Assembly (NCBI RefSeq): GCF_002795865.1
Contig: NZ_CP024920.1
Span: forward strand, 1,275,001 to 1,339,000
Origin: Qipengyuania seohaensis
GTDB lineage: Bacteria > Pseudomonadota > Alphaproteobacteria > Sphingomonadales > Sphingomonadaceae
Direction of reading: 5' to 3'
DNA: 64,000 bases
How positions within the stretch are numbered: position 1 is the stretch's first letter; each line of letters starts with the position of its first letter. A model generated the notes under the pieces. That model was not told the origin of the DNA and ran no database searches. It saw nothing but the letters and a program-made list of their open reading frames with translations. Below are positions 1-11,540 of the stretch, piece by piece. A program made the position numbers and the translations under genes.

Positions 1-2754
1 AGGCGTCCTCGAGCCGGGCCTGCATGGCATCACCCGCCGCTTCGACCAGCCGCGCTTCGACACGGTTCTGCCGCTCTCCCTCGACCAGCTTCCCGCCGGT
101 GAGGTCGGTCACGTAAAATGTGTCGACGGCACGCTCCCCGTAATGGGTGATGTGCGCGGAGTAGACGACGAGCCGGCTTTCGAACAGCACGCGGGCCAGC
201 CGGTTGAGCAATGCGGGCCGGTCGCGCGCATTGACCTCGATCACCGTGAACCGGTTCGACGCCTTGTTGTCGAACAGCACGCGCGGGCTGACATCGAATG
301 CCTTGGAACGGCTGTGCGGCAACGGGCGCTGCGCCAGTTTCGGTGCAAGGTCGACCCGGTTTGCCAGCGCGTCAGCGATGGAGGTCTTGAGGCGCTCGAG
401 CTGCCCCTCCTCACGGAACGGGGCACCGTGCGGATCCTGCACCAGGAAGTTGTCCAGCGCCCAGCCGGTGCGCGTGGTGTGGATGCGCGCGTCGATAATG
501 TTGCCGCCCGCAAGGTGGATGCCGCCCGCAATCCGGTAGAACAGGCCGGGGTGGTCGGCCGCGATGACCGTGACCAGCGTGGCCCCGCGCGCCTCGTAGA
601 ATTCGCAATGCACCGACAATGCGTGGTCCAGATCGCGCGCTGCCGCATAGTGGACGAGGTTGAGCGCCACGATATCGAGCGGTTCGGCGATCCAGTAGGA
701 ATCGTCGAACGTTTCGCCCAGCTCGGCGACTAGGTGACCCTTCTCGCCCAGCATTTCGGCCGCGTCGGCCTTCTTGGCAGCGACCTTTTCCTTGCGTCCG
801 TGCCGCATGTGACCGAGCCGCAAACGCTCGGATGCGGCATCGTACAATTCGCCGAGCAGCTGGCCTTTCCAGCTGTTCCAGGTCCCCGGACCGACCGCAC
901 GGATATCGACTGCGGTCAGGATCGCGAGGTGGCGGAGGCGCTCGATGCTCTGCACCTCGCCGACGTAATCTTCGATCGTCTTGGGATCGGTCAGGTCGCG
1001 CTTCTGCGCCGTGTGGCTCATCAGCAAGTGGTGCAGGACCAGCCAGGCCACCAGCTCGGTCTCGCTCTCGCTGAGGCCGAAGCGGGGGCACAATTCATGG
1101 GCCACCTCCGCACCGAGAACCGAATGGTCGCCTCCGCGTCCCTTGGCGATATCGTGGAGAAGCGCGGCGACATAGGCGACCCTGCGCGAAGCGACCTTGT
1201 GGATCAGGCGGGTGGCGCGCGGATGGTCCTGTTTCAGTTCGCCCTTCTCGATCTGGCTGAGCAAGCCGATCGCGCGGATCGTGTGCTCGTCGACAGTATA
1301 GTGATGATACATGTCGAACTGCATCTGGGCGTTGACCTTGCCGAAATCGGGCACGAAGCGGCCGAAGACGCCGGCCTCGTTCATCCAGCGCAGCACCGTC
1401 TCGGGATCGTTGCGTCCGGACAAAAGGTCCAGGAACAGCGCGTTGGCGCGTTTGTCCTCGCGCACAACATGATCGATCAGCTTAGCGTCGCGCGCGGCCT
1501 GGCGCATGGTTTCCGGGTGGATTTCCAGCTCTTCGGCTTCGGCCAGCTGGAAAATCTCGATCAGGCGGACCGGGTCCTTGCGGAAATAGTCGTCCGAAGG
1601 CGCGGCGATGCGCCCGCCGAATACGCGATAGCCCTTCAGTTCGCGCGGCTTCTGCCGGAAGGTGGCGAAGAATCCGCTGCGCGCTGCGCGGGTGGCCAGG
1701 TCGTCCTCGATATGGGCCAAAAACACGCCGGTCAGGCTGCCGACGTGTTTCGCCTGGAGAAAATAGAACTGCATGAAACGCTCGACCGCGGACTTGCCCG
1801 GACGGTCGGCGAAATTCATCCGCTCCGCAACGCGCCGCTGCAGGTCGAAGGTCAGGCGATCTTCCGCCCGGCCCGTGATCGCGTGCATGTGGCAGCGCAC
1901 GGCAAGAAGGAAGCGCTCGGCGCGGCGGAAGGTGCGGTATTCGTTGCGGGTCAGCAGCCCGCTGTCCACCAGTTCCGACGCGCTGCGCACGCGGTGGATG
2001 AACTTGCCGATCCAATAGAGCGTCTGGAGATCGCGCAGCCCCCCCTTGCCGTCCTTGACATTGGGTTCGACGACATAACGGCTGTCACCCATGCGCTTGT
2101 GGCGGGCGTTGCGCTCCTGCAGCTTCTGCGAAAGGAAGGCGCGTTCGTTGCCTTTGACCACTTCGACGGTATAGCGCCGCTCGCCTTCGGAATAGAGGTT
2201 ACGGTCGCCCCAGACATAGCGGCCTTCGAGCAGCGCGGTGCGAATCGTCAGATCGTCCTTCGCCAGCCTGATCGCCTCGTCCAGCGTGCGGGTGGAATGG
2301 CCCACCTTCAGGCCGAGATCCCACAGGAGGTAGAGCATGGCTTCGACCACCTGCTCGCACCAGGCATTGCGCCGCTCGCCCACAAGGAAAGCGATGTCGA
2401 CGTCGGAATGCGGCGCCATTTCCGCGCGGCCGTATCCCCCCACCGCCATGACCGCGAGCCGCTCGCCCGAGGACCGGTTGGCTGCGGGATAGACATAGCG
2501 GGTGACGTACTCGTGGATGATCCGCACGAGCTGGTCGACGAGGAAGGAATAGCCGCCCGCGATGGCGTGGCCGTCGGACGGGCGTGATTCCAGCCGCCGC
2601 TCCATTTCGGAACGACCGGCTTCCAGAGCCTCTTTCAGCGCGCCAACGACCTGGGGTCGCGCCTTGGCGCCCTGCTCCCCGGCCAGCGCCTCGATCCGAG
2701 AGGCGAGCGCCTTACGATCGATAATCGCGCGCCGGTCGGGGATTCGCAATTCGC

Positions 2755-2758
<4 letters not shown>
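1..2758 (-). CDS. glnD: [Protein-PII] uridylyltransferase / uridylyl-removing enzyme, 3' end cut by window
   Basis: Cytoplasmic nitrogen sensor that adds UMP to PII proteins when glutamine is low and removes it when glutamine is high. About 919 codons are visible and the gene runs off the left edge. Reading the minus strand gives the nucleotidyltransferase signature GGYGRAEMAPHSDVDIAFL near residue 107 (G-G-x-G-R then S-D-x-D), an HD phosphohydrolase motif (LLHDIAKGRGGDHS) near residue 535, and two C-terminal ACT domains, one with DHPGLFYRIAG near 727 and one with NARDRPALLNRLA near 836. This is the standard GlnD order. The TTG at 2758 is chosen because it forms a TTGA overlap with the stop of the upstream synthetase gene and keeps the N-terminal SELRIPDRR segment; the first in-frame ATG lies well inside. 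No PII gene is in the window. Confidence 0.95.
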
Positions 2759-4449
<1,691 letters not shown>

Positions 4450-4625
4450 GGTGTGTTTTAGTCCTCTCTCAAAATGCACGCGCACGATGGCGAATCGCCG
4501 CTACCCTCCCCAAAGGGCGGATAGAGATGCGACGCAGGCTTTCCCCAAAACCCCTGCTATGCCAAAAGCCGCCCCGCAACGGGTCGCGCATGCGGCTTTC
4601 GACACGTCTCTAAGGGGATAAAACC

Positions 4626-5501
4626 TTGCTGTCACTATTGGCCGCCACTGCGGCAGCTTCCGATGCCATCCAGTGGAGGGACTTGGGCCTGAGCCCCTAC
4701 CTGTTCGAGATCGGCGGATTCCAGCTGCGCTATTATTCGCTCGCCTACCTGTTCGGCATCCTGCTCGGCTATTGGCACCTTTCCAAGATGATCAAGTCGC
4801 ACGGCAGCCCGATGGCGCAGCGCCACGCCGACGACCTGTTCTTCTATTGCACGCTGGGCGTGATCCTCGGCGGCAGGCTGGGCTATGCGGCGTTCTACAA
4901 ACCCGACCTCCTGACCAGCATCGAGCTGTTCAAGCTGTGGGGCGGCGGGATGAGCTTCCACGGCGGCGTGATCGGCGTGCTGGTGGCGATCACCTGGGTC
5001 GCGCGGCGCGGCAATCTCAACTGGCTGCGCGTGTGCGACTACATCGCGGTCAACGTGCCACTCGCCTACATGCTCGGCCGGATTGCCAACTTCATCAATG
5101 GCGAGCTTTACGGCCGCCCGGTCGAAAGCGACGTCGCCTGGGCGATGGTCTTCCCGGGCGGCGGCGATGTCGCCCGCCACCCGAGCCAGCTTTACCAGGC
5201 CGGTCTTGAAGGCCTCTTGCTCGGCGTCGTGCTGATCGCACTCTTCTGGCTGACCCGCGCGCGCTATCGTCCCGGCCTCTTGGTCGGCCTGTTCACGGTC
5301 GGTATGGGCGTGGGCCGGTTCGTCAACGAGTTCTTCCGCGAACCCGATGCGCACCTTGCCTATGTCGTGGCCGAAACCGGCCTGTCGCGCGGCCAGTGGC
5401 TGAGCCTGCCGATGATCGCCGTGGGCCTTGCCGTGATGATCTACGCCTTCACGAGGAAGCCGATCGGCACGACCAAGGCGCCCGCCGCGCAAACGGCATG
5501 A
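4626..5501 (+). CDS. lgt: Prolipoprotein diacylglyceryl transferase
   Basis: Integral inner-membrane enzyme that transfers a diacylglyceryl group from phosphatidylglycerol to the lipobox cysteine of prolipoproteins, the first step of lipoprotein maturation. The 291-residue protein has the usual length and hydrophobic segments and carries the Lgt signature GRIANFINGELYGRP near residues 151-165, plus the HPSQLYQ motif further on. The start is TTG at 4626, supported by AAGGGG eight bases upstream; no ATG is available nearby. The stop overlaps the ATG of the next gene (ATGA), so the two are translationally coupled. Several lipobox-bearing proteins in this window (9332, 28388, 31696) would be its substrates. 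Confidence 0.96.
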   Translation: MLSLLAATAAASDAIQWRDLGLSPYLFEIGGFQLRYYSLAYLFGILLGYWHLSKMIKSHGSPMAQRHADDLFFYCTLGVILGGRLGYAAFYKPDLLTSIELFKLWGGGMSFHGGVIGVLVAITWVARRGNLNWLRVCDYIAVNVPLAYMLGRIANFINGELYGRPVESDVAWAMVFPGGGDVARHPSQLYQAGLEGLLLGVVLIALFWLTRARYRPGLLVGLFTVGMGVGRFVNEFFREPDAHLAYVVAETGLSRGQWLSLPMIAVGLAVMIYAFTRKPIGTTKAPAAQTA

Positions 5502-6553
5502 CGGCCAAGCGCGAGGACACCGACCTCGCCGAAAGCTTCAGGCGCCTTATTGAGCGGCACGGGCCGATGCCCGTGTCGCGCTACATGGGCGAAAGCAACG
5601 CGCGCTATTACACCAGCCGCGATCCGCTGGGCGCGACCGGCGATTTCACCACGGCGCCCGAGATCAGCCAGATGTTCGGCGAGATGATCGGCCTGTGGCT
5701 GACCGACCTGTGGGTGCGCGCGGGCAGGCCCGAATGCGCTTATGTCGAGCTTGGTCCGGGCCGGGGCACGCTGGCCGCAGACGCATTGCGCGCCATGGCG
5801 AGCCAGGGATTGAAACCGGCGGTCCACCTCGTCGAAGGCTCCGAAGCACTGCGCGAGGTGCAGGTGGGCGCGCTTGGCGAGGCGAGGTTCCACGATACTA
5901 TCGACACCTTGCCTGACGACCTGCCGCTGCTGGTGGTCGGCAACGAATTCCTCGACGCGCTGCCGATCCGGCAGTTGGTCATGACCGAGAAAGGCTGGCG
6001 CGAACGCATGGTCGCGCTGGACGAGGACGCATTCGTCTTTGCCGCCGGACCAAGCCCGATGGACGACGCCGTGCCCGATGCGATGAAGGACCAGCCCGTC
6101 GGCACGGTGATCGAGACGTGCCCTGCTGCCGCCGCACTGACGGATGCGCTGGCCGAGCGCCTGACCCGGCAAGGCGGTGCCGCCCTGCTGATCGACTACG
6201 GGCATCTCGCCGCAAGGACCGGCGAAACGCTGCAGGCGATCAAGGCACATCGCAAGGTTGGCGTGTTCGACGCGCCGGGCGACATGGACCTCACCGCCCA
6301 TGTCGATTTCGCTGTGCTGGCCGAGATCGCTTCGGCGCAGGGCGTAACGCATGGCTCCACCACGCAAGGCGCATGGCTCACGGCGCTCGGCATGGGCGCA
6401 CGCGCACAGGCACTCGTCGAAAAAGCGCCCGAAAGCGCAGCCCAGATCGCGCAAGCATTCGAGCGGCTGACAGGGCCTGACGCCATGGGCGAGCTGTTCA
6501 AGGTCTTCGCGATGACCCCGCCCGATTGGCCCGAAGGCGCAGGCTTCGGCTGA
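5498..6553 (+). CDS. Class I SAM-dependent methyltransferase, MidA/NDUFAF7 family
   Basis: Protein of 351 residues of the family that includes the mitochondrial NDUFAF7 arginine methyltransferase of complex I. The SAM-binding motif I reads YVELGPGRGTLAADALRA near residue 83, and GNEFLDALPIRQ is the typical post-motif segment with its acidic residues. The N-terminal ESNARYYTSRDPLGATGDF region and DFTTAPEISQMFGEM are hallmarks of the family. ATG at 5498 overlaps the lgt stop by four bases; upstream in-frame codons belong to lgt sequence. The bacterial target is not established; methylation of a respiratory subunit is inference from the mitochondrial relative. Confidence 0.9.
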   Translation: MTAKREDTDLAESFRRLIERHGPMPVSRYMGESNARYYTSRDPLGATGDFTTAPEISQMFGEMIGLWLTDLWVRAGRPECAYVELGPGRGTLAADALRAMASQGLKPAVHLVEGSEALREVQVGALGEARFHDTIDTLPDDLPLLVVGNEFLDALPIRQLVMTEKGWRERMVALDEDAFVFAAGPSPMDDAVPDAMKDQPVGTVIETCPAAAALTDALAERLTRQGGAALLIDYGHLAARTGETLQAIKAHRKVGVFDAPGDMDLTAHVDFAVLAEIASAQGVTHGSTTQGAWLTALGMGARAQALVEKAPESAAQIAQAFERLTGPDAMGELFKVFAMTPPDWPEGAGFG

Positions 6554-6608
6554 GGTTCATCGGAACCTGTGCAGGGTTTTCGCGTCGAGCAATCTGGAAG
6601 GACTGCCC

Positions 6609-7034
6609 ATGAAACGCCTGCCGCTTAAGAGTCTTGCTGCCATCGCCGCTATTGCAGCGGCCACACCGCTATTCGCCGCCCAGCCGATCGAAGGGCGCTG
6701 GGTCACGGCGGAGAAGGATGCCGTCATCCAGATCGGCAAATGCGGCAGTTCGCTATGCGGGAAAATCGCGCGCTTCCTCGTCGCGCCGCCGCAGGGCCTC
6801 GACCAGCGGGACGTCAACAACAAGGAACCGCGTCTGCGCAGCCGCAAGCTGCTGGGCATGCCCGTGCTGACCAAGTTCACCGAGGACAGCGACCTGTGGC
6901 GCGGCGAGATATACGATCCGAAAAGCGGCAAGACCTATCGCTCGGTCGTGCGCCGCAAGGACGCGAACCGGCTTGAGGTGAAGGGATGCATCGGGCCGTT
7001 CTGCCAGACGCAGGTCTGGACCCGCACCCGCTGA
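6609..7034 (+). CDS. DUF2147 family secreted protein
   Basis: Protein of 141 residues with a Sec signal peptide (MKRLPLKSLAAIAAIAAATP then cleavage near AAQP at about residue 24). The mature part matches the DUF2147 pattern: GRWVT, IGKCGSSLCGKI, then W-R-G-E-I-Y-D-P-K-S-G-K-T-Y and a C-terminal GCIGPFCQTQVWTR segment. Cysteines pair as C-x4-C and C-x4-C, suggesting disulfides in the periplasm. GGAAGGACTGCCC precedes the ATG. Function of the family is not known; some members are linked to envelope stress. It faces the Opu operon tail to tail with one base between the stop codons. Confidence 0.88.
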   Translation: MKRLPLKSLAAIAAIAAATPLFAAQPIEGRWVTAEKDAVIQIGKCGSSLCGKIARFLVAPPQGLDQRDVNNKEPRLRSRKLLGMPVLTKFTEDSDLWRGEIYDPKSGKTYRSVVRRKDANRLEVKGCIGPFCQTQVWTRTR

Positions 7035-7035
7035 T

Positions 7036-8571
7036 TTACAGCCCGGCGCGCTCTGCCAACAGGCGCGCAGCCTCGTCGAAACTGAGCTTGTCCTCCTGCC
7101 GATCGACCGAATAATTCGCCTCGCGCATCGCATTGACGTCGATTGCATCGATCAGTGGTAGCAGCGCCGCCTTGAGCGCTTCGTCCTGCGAGGCTTGCGG
7201 GCTGAGCAACAGGACCGCGTCGTAATTCGGAAACGCGCCGCGCGGATCGTCGAGGATGACAAGCTTGTCGGCCACGATCCTTCCATCGGAAGTATAGGCG
7301 CCGATAATATCAGCCTCGCCCGACTTCAGCGCATTGTACATGAAGGTGGGCGAAAAATTGCGCTGGCCGGCAAAGCGCAGGCCATAGGCATCGCGCACCG
7401 CGATCCATTCAGGCCGCTCGAAAAATTCGGGATCGCCGCCGATCACCATTCCCTGTCCGCGCTGCGCCACGTCCGCAATCGAATTGAACTCGCCGGAGAT
7501 CGCGACTTCGCGCTGCATGGCAAGACCGTAGGCATTCTCGAAACCGAGCCGCCCGAGCACTTCCATGCCGGTGTTCCCTTCCTCCCATCGGACAATCTCG
7601 CGATACATCTGATCGCGCGGGGGGTTTTCGGTACGCTTCATCTGGTTGGTCCAGATGGTGCCGGTGTAATCGACATAGACGTCGACCTCGCCGCTGGCCG
7701 CCGCGCTGTGCGCAACCGCCGAGCCGAGCCCGTCGCGGTATTCGACCGTGAGGCCTTCCGCTTCCAGCCGCTGCCCGATCAAGCGAGCGAGGATGTACTG
7801 CTCGGAAAAACCCTTGGCGCCGATGACGACACGATCCTCGTCGTTCCCGCCGAATTGCGCGAAGAAAGCCGCGCCGACGCCCAGCAGCACTGCCGCGAGA
7901 CCGCCGAGCCACAGGCCGCGCCTGCGTTCGCGAAACCCGCGCTCGATCGTGCCGAGCAGGCTGTCGGCAAGGATCGCAAGGCCCGCGCTGGCGATACAGC
8001 CTGCCAGAACCAGCACCCAGTTCTGTGTCTGCAATCCGGCGAAGATCGGATCGCCCAGGCTCTTCTGCCCGATGGTGGTGGCAAGCGTGGCAGCGCCGAT
8101 AGTCCACACCGCGGCAGTGCGGATACCGGCCATGATGAAGGGAGCGGACAGCGGCGCCTCCACCAGCAGCAGGCGCTGGCGAAAGGTCATGCCGACACCA
8201 TGAGCCGCCTCGATCACGCCGGGGTCGAGATTCGCCTGCGCCGTCACCGCATTGCGCAGGATCGGCAGCAGCGCATAAAGCGCCAGCGCCAGCAGTGCCG
8301 GCAGGAACCCGAGCGTCGGCAGCCCTTCGCCGAATACCGCGCGCAAGCTCAGCAGGATCGGGAAGAACAGCGCCAGGAGGGCGAGCGCCGGAATGGTTTG
8401 TACCAGACTCGCGAAGGCGAGGCTCGCGCGCGAAACGGCAGGGGACCGGCTGGCCCATACCGCCAGCGGCAACGCCACGATTATGCCGAGCGCTATCGCC
8501 GATGCCGACAGGAGGACATGCGCGGCCAATTGGTCGCCAAGTCCGGCGATTGCATCCCACAGGCCGCTCAT
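7036..8571 (-). CDS. Osmoprotectant ABC transporter, permease fused to substrate-binding domain (OpuB-type)
   Basis: Fusion protein of 511 residues. Residues 1 to about 210 form a binding-protein-dependent permease with several membrane spans and an EAA-like loop (IEAAHGVGMTFRQRLLLVEAPL). A further span near 218-240 (LWLGGLAAVLLGVGAAFFA) leads into a C-terminal OpuAC-type glycine betaine/choline binding domain (VVIGAKGFSEQYILARLIG, YVDYTGTIWTNQM, ANYSVDRQ). The binding domain would face the periplasm tethered to the permease. Its ATG overlaps the stop of the ATPase gene by four bases, so the operon runs 9829 to 7036. Substrate is likely a quaternary ammonium osmolyte, by family. Confidence 0.92.
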   Translation of the reverse strand: MSGLWDAIAGLGDQLAAHVLLSASAIALGIIVALPLAVWASRSPAVSRASLAFASLVQTIPALALLALFFPILLSLRAVFGEGLPTLGFLPALLALALYALLPILRNAVTAQANLDPGVIEAAHGVGMTFRQRLLLVEAPLSAPFIMAGIRTAAVWTIGAATLATTIGQKSLGDPIFAGLQTQNWVLVLAGCIASAGLAILADSLLGTIERGFRERRRGLWLGGLAAVLLGVGAAFFAQFGGNDEDRVVIGAKGFSEQYILARLIGQRLEAEGLTVEYRDGLGSAVAHSAAASGEVDVYVDYTGTIWTNQMKRTENPPRDQMYREIVRWEEGNTGMEVLGRLGFENAYGLAMQREVAISGEFNSIADVAQRGQGMVIGGDPEFFERPEWIAVRDAYGLRFAGQRNFSPTFMYNALKSGEADIIGAYTSDGRIVADKLVILDDPRGAFPNYDAVLLLSPQASQDEALKAALLPLIDAIDVNAMREANYSVDRQEDKLSFDEAARLLAERAGL

Positions 8572-9335
8572 CGTGACAGCTCCGCCAGCCGCTCGGCTTG
8601 GTGACGGGGCACGGCGACAAGCGCCTGCGCGACCTCTCCGCCTTCGCCCGCCACCAGTGCCGCCGGCGTCTCGTCCGCCACGATCCTGCCGGCGTCCATC
8701 ACCAGCACACGGTCGGCCAGCAGCAGCGCCTCCGCCATGTCGTGCGTGACCATTACCGTGGTGAGGCCGAATTCGCGGTGGAGCGCCAGCACGCGTTCGC
8801 CCAGCGCGTCGCGGGTCACCGGGTCGAGCGCGCCGAACGGCTCGTCCATCAGCAGCAATTCGGGATCGTTCGCCAGCGCCCGCGCAACCCCGACCCGCTG
8901 CCTCTGCCCGCCGCTCAATGCGTCGGGCATCCGGCTTGTCATTTCCGGTTCCAACTCGACCAGCGAAAGCAACTCGCCGATCCGGTCGGGCGACAGGGTC
9001 GTTCCGGAAAGACGCGGCCCGATCGCGATATTCTGGCCGACGTCCATGTGCGGGAAGAGGCCGATCGACTGGAACACGTAACCGATCCGCCTGCGCAGTG
9101 CCGGAAGCGCTATCTCGTCTACATCACGCCCGTCGAGGCGTACATTTCCCGCGCTCGGCTCTATCAGCCGATTGACCATTTTCAGCAGCGTCGACTTGCC
9201 CGATCCGGAAGCGCCGACAAGGGCGACGAACTCGCCCCTGGCAATGTCGAGCGATACGCCATCGACCGCGGTAACCGCGCCGAACCTCCGGGAAATGTTG
9301 TCGAAGGATAGGTAAGAGCCGGCGGGTTCCGTCAC
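8568..9335 (-). CDS. Osmoprotectant ABC transporter ATP-binding protein (OpuBA/ProV-type)
   Basis: ATPase subunit of 255 residues that powers the fused permease encoded immediately downstream. Walker A is GASGSGKST near residue 37, the ABC signature LSGGQRQRVGVARALA near 140, and Walker B ELLLMDEPFGALDP with the switch histidine in VTHDMAEA. The segment YVFQSIGLFPHMDVGQNI is characteristic of the ProV/OpuA branch. It lacks the long CBS-domain tail found on many ProV proteins; the C-terminus is only about 50 residues past the switch histidine. ATGA overlaps join it to both neighbours. Confidence 0.94.
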   Translation of the reverse strand: MTEPAGSYLSFDNISRRFGAVTAVDGVSLDIARGEFVALVGASGSGKSTLLKMVNRLIEPSAGNVRLDGRDVDEIALPALRRRIGYVFQSIGLFPHMDVGQNIAIGPRLSGTTLSPDRIGELLSLVELEPEMTSRMPDALSGGQRQRVGVARALANDPELLLMDEPFGALDPVTRDALGERVLALHREFGLTTVMVTHDMAEALLLADRVLVMDAGRIVADETPAALVAGEGGEVAQALVAVPRHQAERLAELSR

Positions 9336-9829
9336 TCTTCGGTTTCGGCCCCTTCGGGCGCGGCATAGGTGACCTTTTCGAGCGACACGCGGCGCCCTCC
9401 GCCAGAGGTTACGATCAACTCGTCATCAAGGAGCCGCCCCGGCTCCCAGCACCTCTCGCTGCCGTCTTCCGCATCGGGCATGAAGCACAGCAAATCGACA
9501 CCATCCCCGCTTTCCTCGGCAGGGTCGAACTTCCAGCTCCCCTGCTGCCAAGGCTCTCCATTGCGGAAGTCGCGATAGGTACCGTCGGCATCGATATAGG
9601 TGACGTAGCGCGCCCCGTCTTCCGCCATTACGCGCCAAGCAGTATCGGAGAATTCGCTAAGTGAAGGCGCTGCGGCATCTGCGCCGTCCGAAGCCTTTTG
9701 GACGCCATCTTCCTGAGCGACTGCGGCAGGTTCTTCCGGGGCATCCTCCTGCGGAGCGCAGGCGAGAACAGGCAGGGCGAGCGCCAGGGCGGCGAACGAA
9801 GCTATATTTCGGGTCATGCGCACAGGCAT
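9332..9829 (-). CDS. Putative lipoprotein, first gene of the Opu operon
   Basis: Unrecognised protein of 165 residues. The N-terminus has two basic residues, a hydrophobic run ALALALPVLAC and a cysteine at about residue 25, which fits a lipobox (V-L-A-C), so it is likely anchored in a membrane. An acidic, Ala/Pro/Glu-rich linker follows, then a folded part with W-R-V-M-A-E-D-G-A-R-Y, GTYRDFRNGEPWQQGSW and several charged beta-like strands and two cysteines (LLCFMPD, ERCWEPG). A second possible start is the ATG at 9817. Its stop overlaps the start of the ATPase gene (ATGA), so it is co-translated with the transporter; a role with the transporter is inference. Confidence 0.75.
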   Translation of the reverse strand: MPVRMTRNIASFAALALALPVLACAPQEDAPEEPAAVAQEDGVQKASDGADAAAPSLSEFSDTAWRVMAEDGARYVTYIDADGTYRDFRNGEPWQQGSWKFDPAEESGDGVDLLCFMPDAEDGSERCWEPGRLLDDELIVTSGGGRRVSLEKVTYAAPEGAETEE

Positions 9830-9866
9830 ATCGCGGTCAGTCCGATCTGGCGACCCTCGGGTGATG

Positions 9867-11393
9867 TCATTGGGTGATCGAGATTCTGGGGATCACCAGT
9901 TCGACACGCAGTCCATCAGCCGAATACTCGCGGGTGAATTGACCTGATAGCTGACCCTCGATCGCCATGCGCAGGAGGCGCGATCCGAACCCTTCCCCTT
10001 CATCCTGCGGAGGAGGTGTAAACCCCTCCATGTCCTCGTGCCAGCTGATGCACACATTCTCGACACTGTCGCAATCGTCCACAACATCGATCTTCACCGT
10101 GCCGCTACCGTTCGCCAAGGCGCCATATTTCGCGGAATTGGTAGCCAGCTCGTGGAAAATCAGGGCCAGCGGGGTAGCTGCGCGCGAACCCAGTCCGACC
10201 TCGTCGCCTGTGACCTGAATCCTCTCCCCATCCTGCGAGGCGTAAGGTTCGAGCAATCCCTTCAGGAGCCCGCCCAGATTGTCGCTGGAGCGACCATCAT
10301 CCGGCCTCACATAATCATGCGCGGTGGCAAGCGAGCGAATGGCCGCACCGACCTTGTCCACGAAGGGTTTCACTTCCGGCTGTCCGCGCGAATGCATGGC
10401 GATAAGCCCCGAAACGACGGCAAAAATATTCTTGATCCTGTGCGACAACTCGCGCGCAAGCAGATCGCGGCTTTCCGACAGCTTGTGCGTTTCGTCGATG
10501 TCGATACCGGCGCCGAACCAGGTTTCGATCTCGCCCTTGGCGTCGCGCATGGGCCACGCCCTCAGGACCATCCAGCGGTATTCCCCGTCCGCCCTGCGGA
10601 CACGCGCTTCTGCATCCCATCGGCCGCCTTCTTCGCGGGATTTCTTGCGCAGCCGCTCCACCCCTTCGCTGTCGGAGGGATGGATCATGTCGCTGAGATC
10701 GATTTCGGAAAGGTCTTCCGTGCCGAAATATTCGTAGAGCGCGGAATTGCCGAATTCGAGCGAGCCGTCGGGCCGTGCGGCCCATGCCAGCACCGGAATG
10801 TGCTCCGCCATCTTTCGCAGGCGCATGCTTTCCCGAACGAGCTGTTCCTGCACCGCGAGATATTCACGCCGCGCATTGAGGCGCCGCATGACCGATGCGG
10901 CGAGCACTTCCAGGCCTTCGCGCTGCAAGTCGGTAAGCCCGCCGGGGCGCGGTTCGGTGTCGATAATGCATAGCGAGCCAAGCGGCGCGCCTTCCGCAGA
11001 CAAGAGCGGCGCACCGGCATAGAAGCGAATCTTGGGCTCACCTGTGACGAGTGGATTTCGTTCGAAGCGCGGATCGAGCAGGGCGTCGGGCACGACCATC
11101 GGTTCGCGCTCCATCATCGCATGGGCGCAGAAACTGGTGGGCCTCGGAGTCTCGGTCGTCGTGAGGCCTGCACGCGCGAGAAAACGCTGCCGCTGCTCCT
11201 CGACCAAGCTGACCAGCGAAATTGGAGCGCCGCATAATTTTGCAGCGAATTGAACGATTTGGGACAACTCCTGATCGTTCATCAGCTCGTCCAGGCCGAA
11301 CGACGCCATGACTGTAAGGCGCTCGTCCTCGCTGCAAAACGCAGGGTTCGGGCCCCTCCCCTGAGGCCAATCTATTGCATCGTCCCTTTTCAT
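9867..11393 (-). CDS. GAF-PAS sensor histidine kinase, HWE family
   Basis: Soluble hybrid-lacking sensor kinase of about 508 residues. An N-terminal GAF domain (residues about 20-165; PISLVSLVEEQRQRFLAR, PTSFCAHAMM) is followed by a PAS domain (about 190-300; WAARPDGSLEFGNSALYEYF, ending in WFGAGIDIDETH). The phosphoacceptor motif ARELSHRIKNIFAVV places the histidine near 318, the N-box is FHELATNSAKYGAL near 414, and the family-defining W-x-E appears as SWHEDMEG near 450. No membrane span is seen, so it senses a cytoplasmic cue. No response regulator gene is adjacent. The ATG at 11393 is used; a TTG at 11429 is an alternative and neither has a strong ribosome site. Confidence 0.9.
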   Translation of the reverse strand: MKRDDAIDWPQGRGPNPAFCSEDERLTVMASFGLDELMNDQELSQIVQFAAKLCGAPISLVSLVEEQRQRFLARAGLTTTETPRPTSFCAHAMMEREPMVVPDALLDPRFERNPLVTGEPKIRFYAGAPLLSAEGAPLGSLCIIDTEPRPGGLTDLQREGLEVLAASVMRRLNARREYLAVQEQLVRESMRLRKMAEHIPVLAWAARPDGSLEFGNSALYEYFGTEDLSEIDLSDMIHPSDSEGVERLRKKSREEGGRWDAEARVRRADGEYRWMVLRAWPMRDAKGEIETWFGAGIDIDETHKLSESRDLLARELSHRIKNIFAVVSGLIAMHSRGQPEVKPFVDKVGAAIRSLATAHDYVRPDDGRSSDNLGGLLKGLLEPYASQDGERIQVTGDEVGLGSRAATPLALIFHELATNSAKYGALANGSGTVKIDVVDDCDSVENVCISWHEDMEGFTPPPQDEGEGFGSRLLRMAIEGQLSGQFTREYSADGLRVELVIPRISITQ

Positions 11394-11540
11394 GCGTCGC
11401 TGGTTTAAAGCTATCCGTCTGGTTTTCAAGAATTTGGCGTGTTCGCAATCAGTTTACCCACTTGGGTTTGCCCGGACAACAAAGCTTCGCTATCGCGCCG
11501 GCCAGAGAGAGACAGCCTTTAGGGGCCACCAGGAGACACC

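Noticed and set aside
734..2587. Open frame of about 617 codons on the plus strand
   Set aside because: It is the mirror of glnD in a GC-rich genome; it has no domain, and the minus strand reads a complete GlnD.
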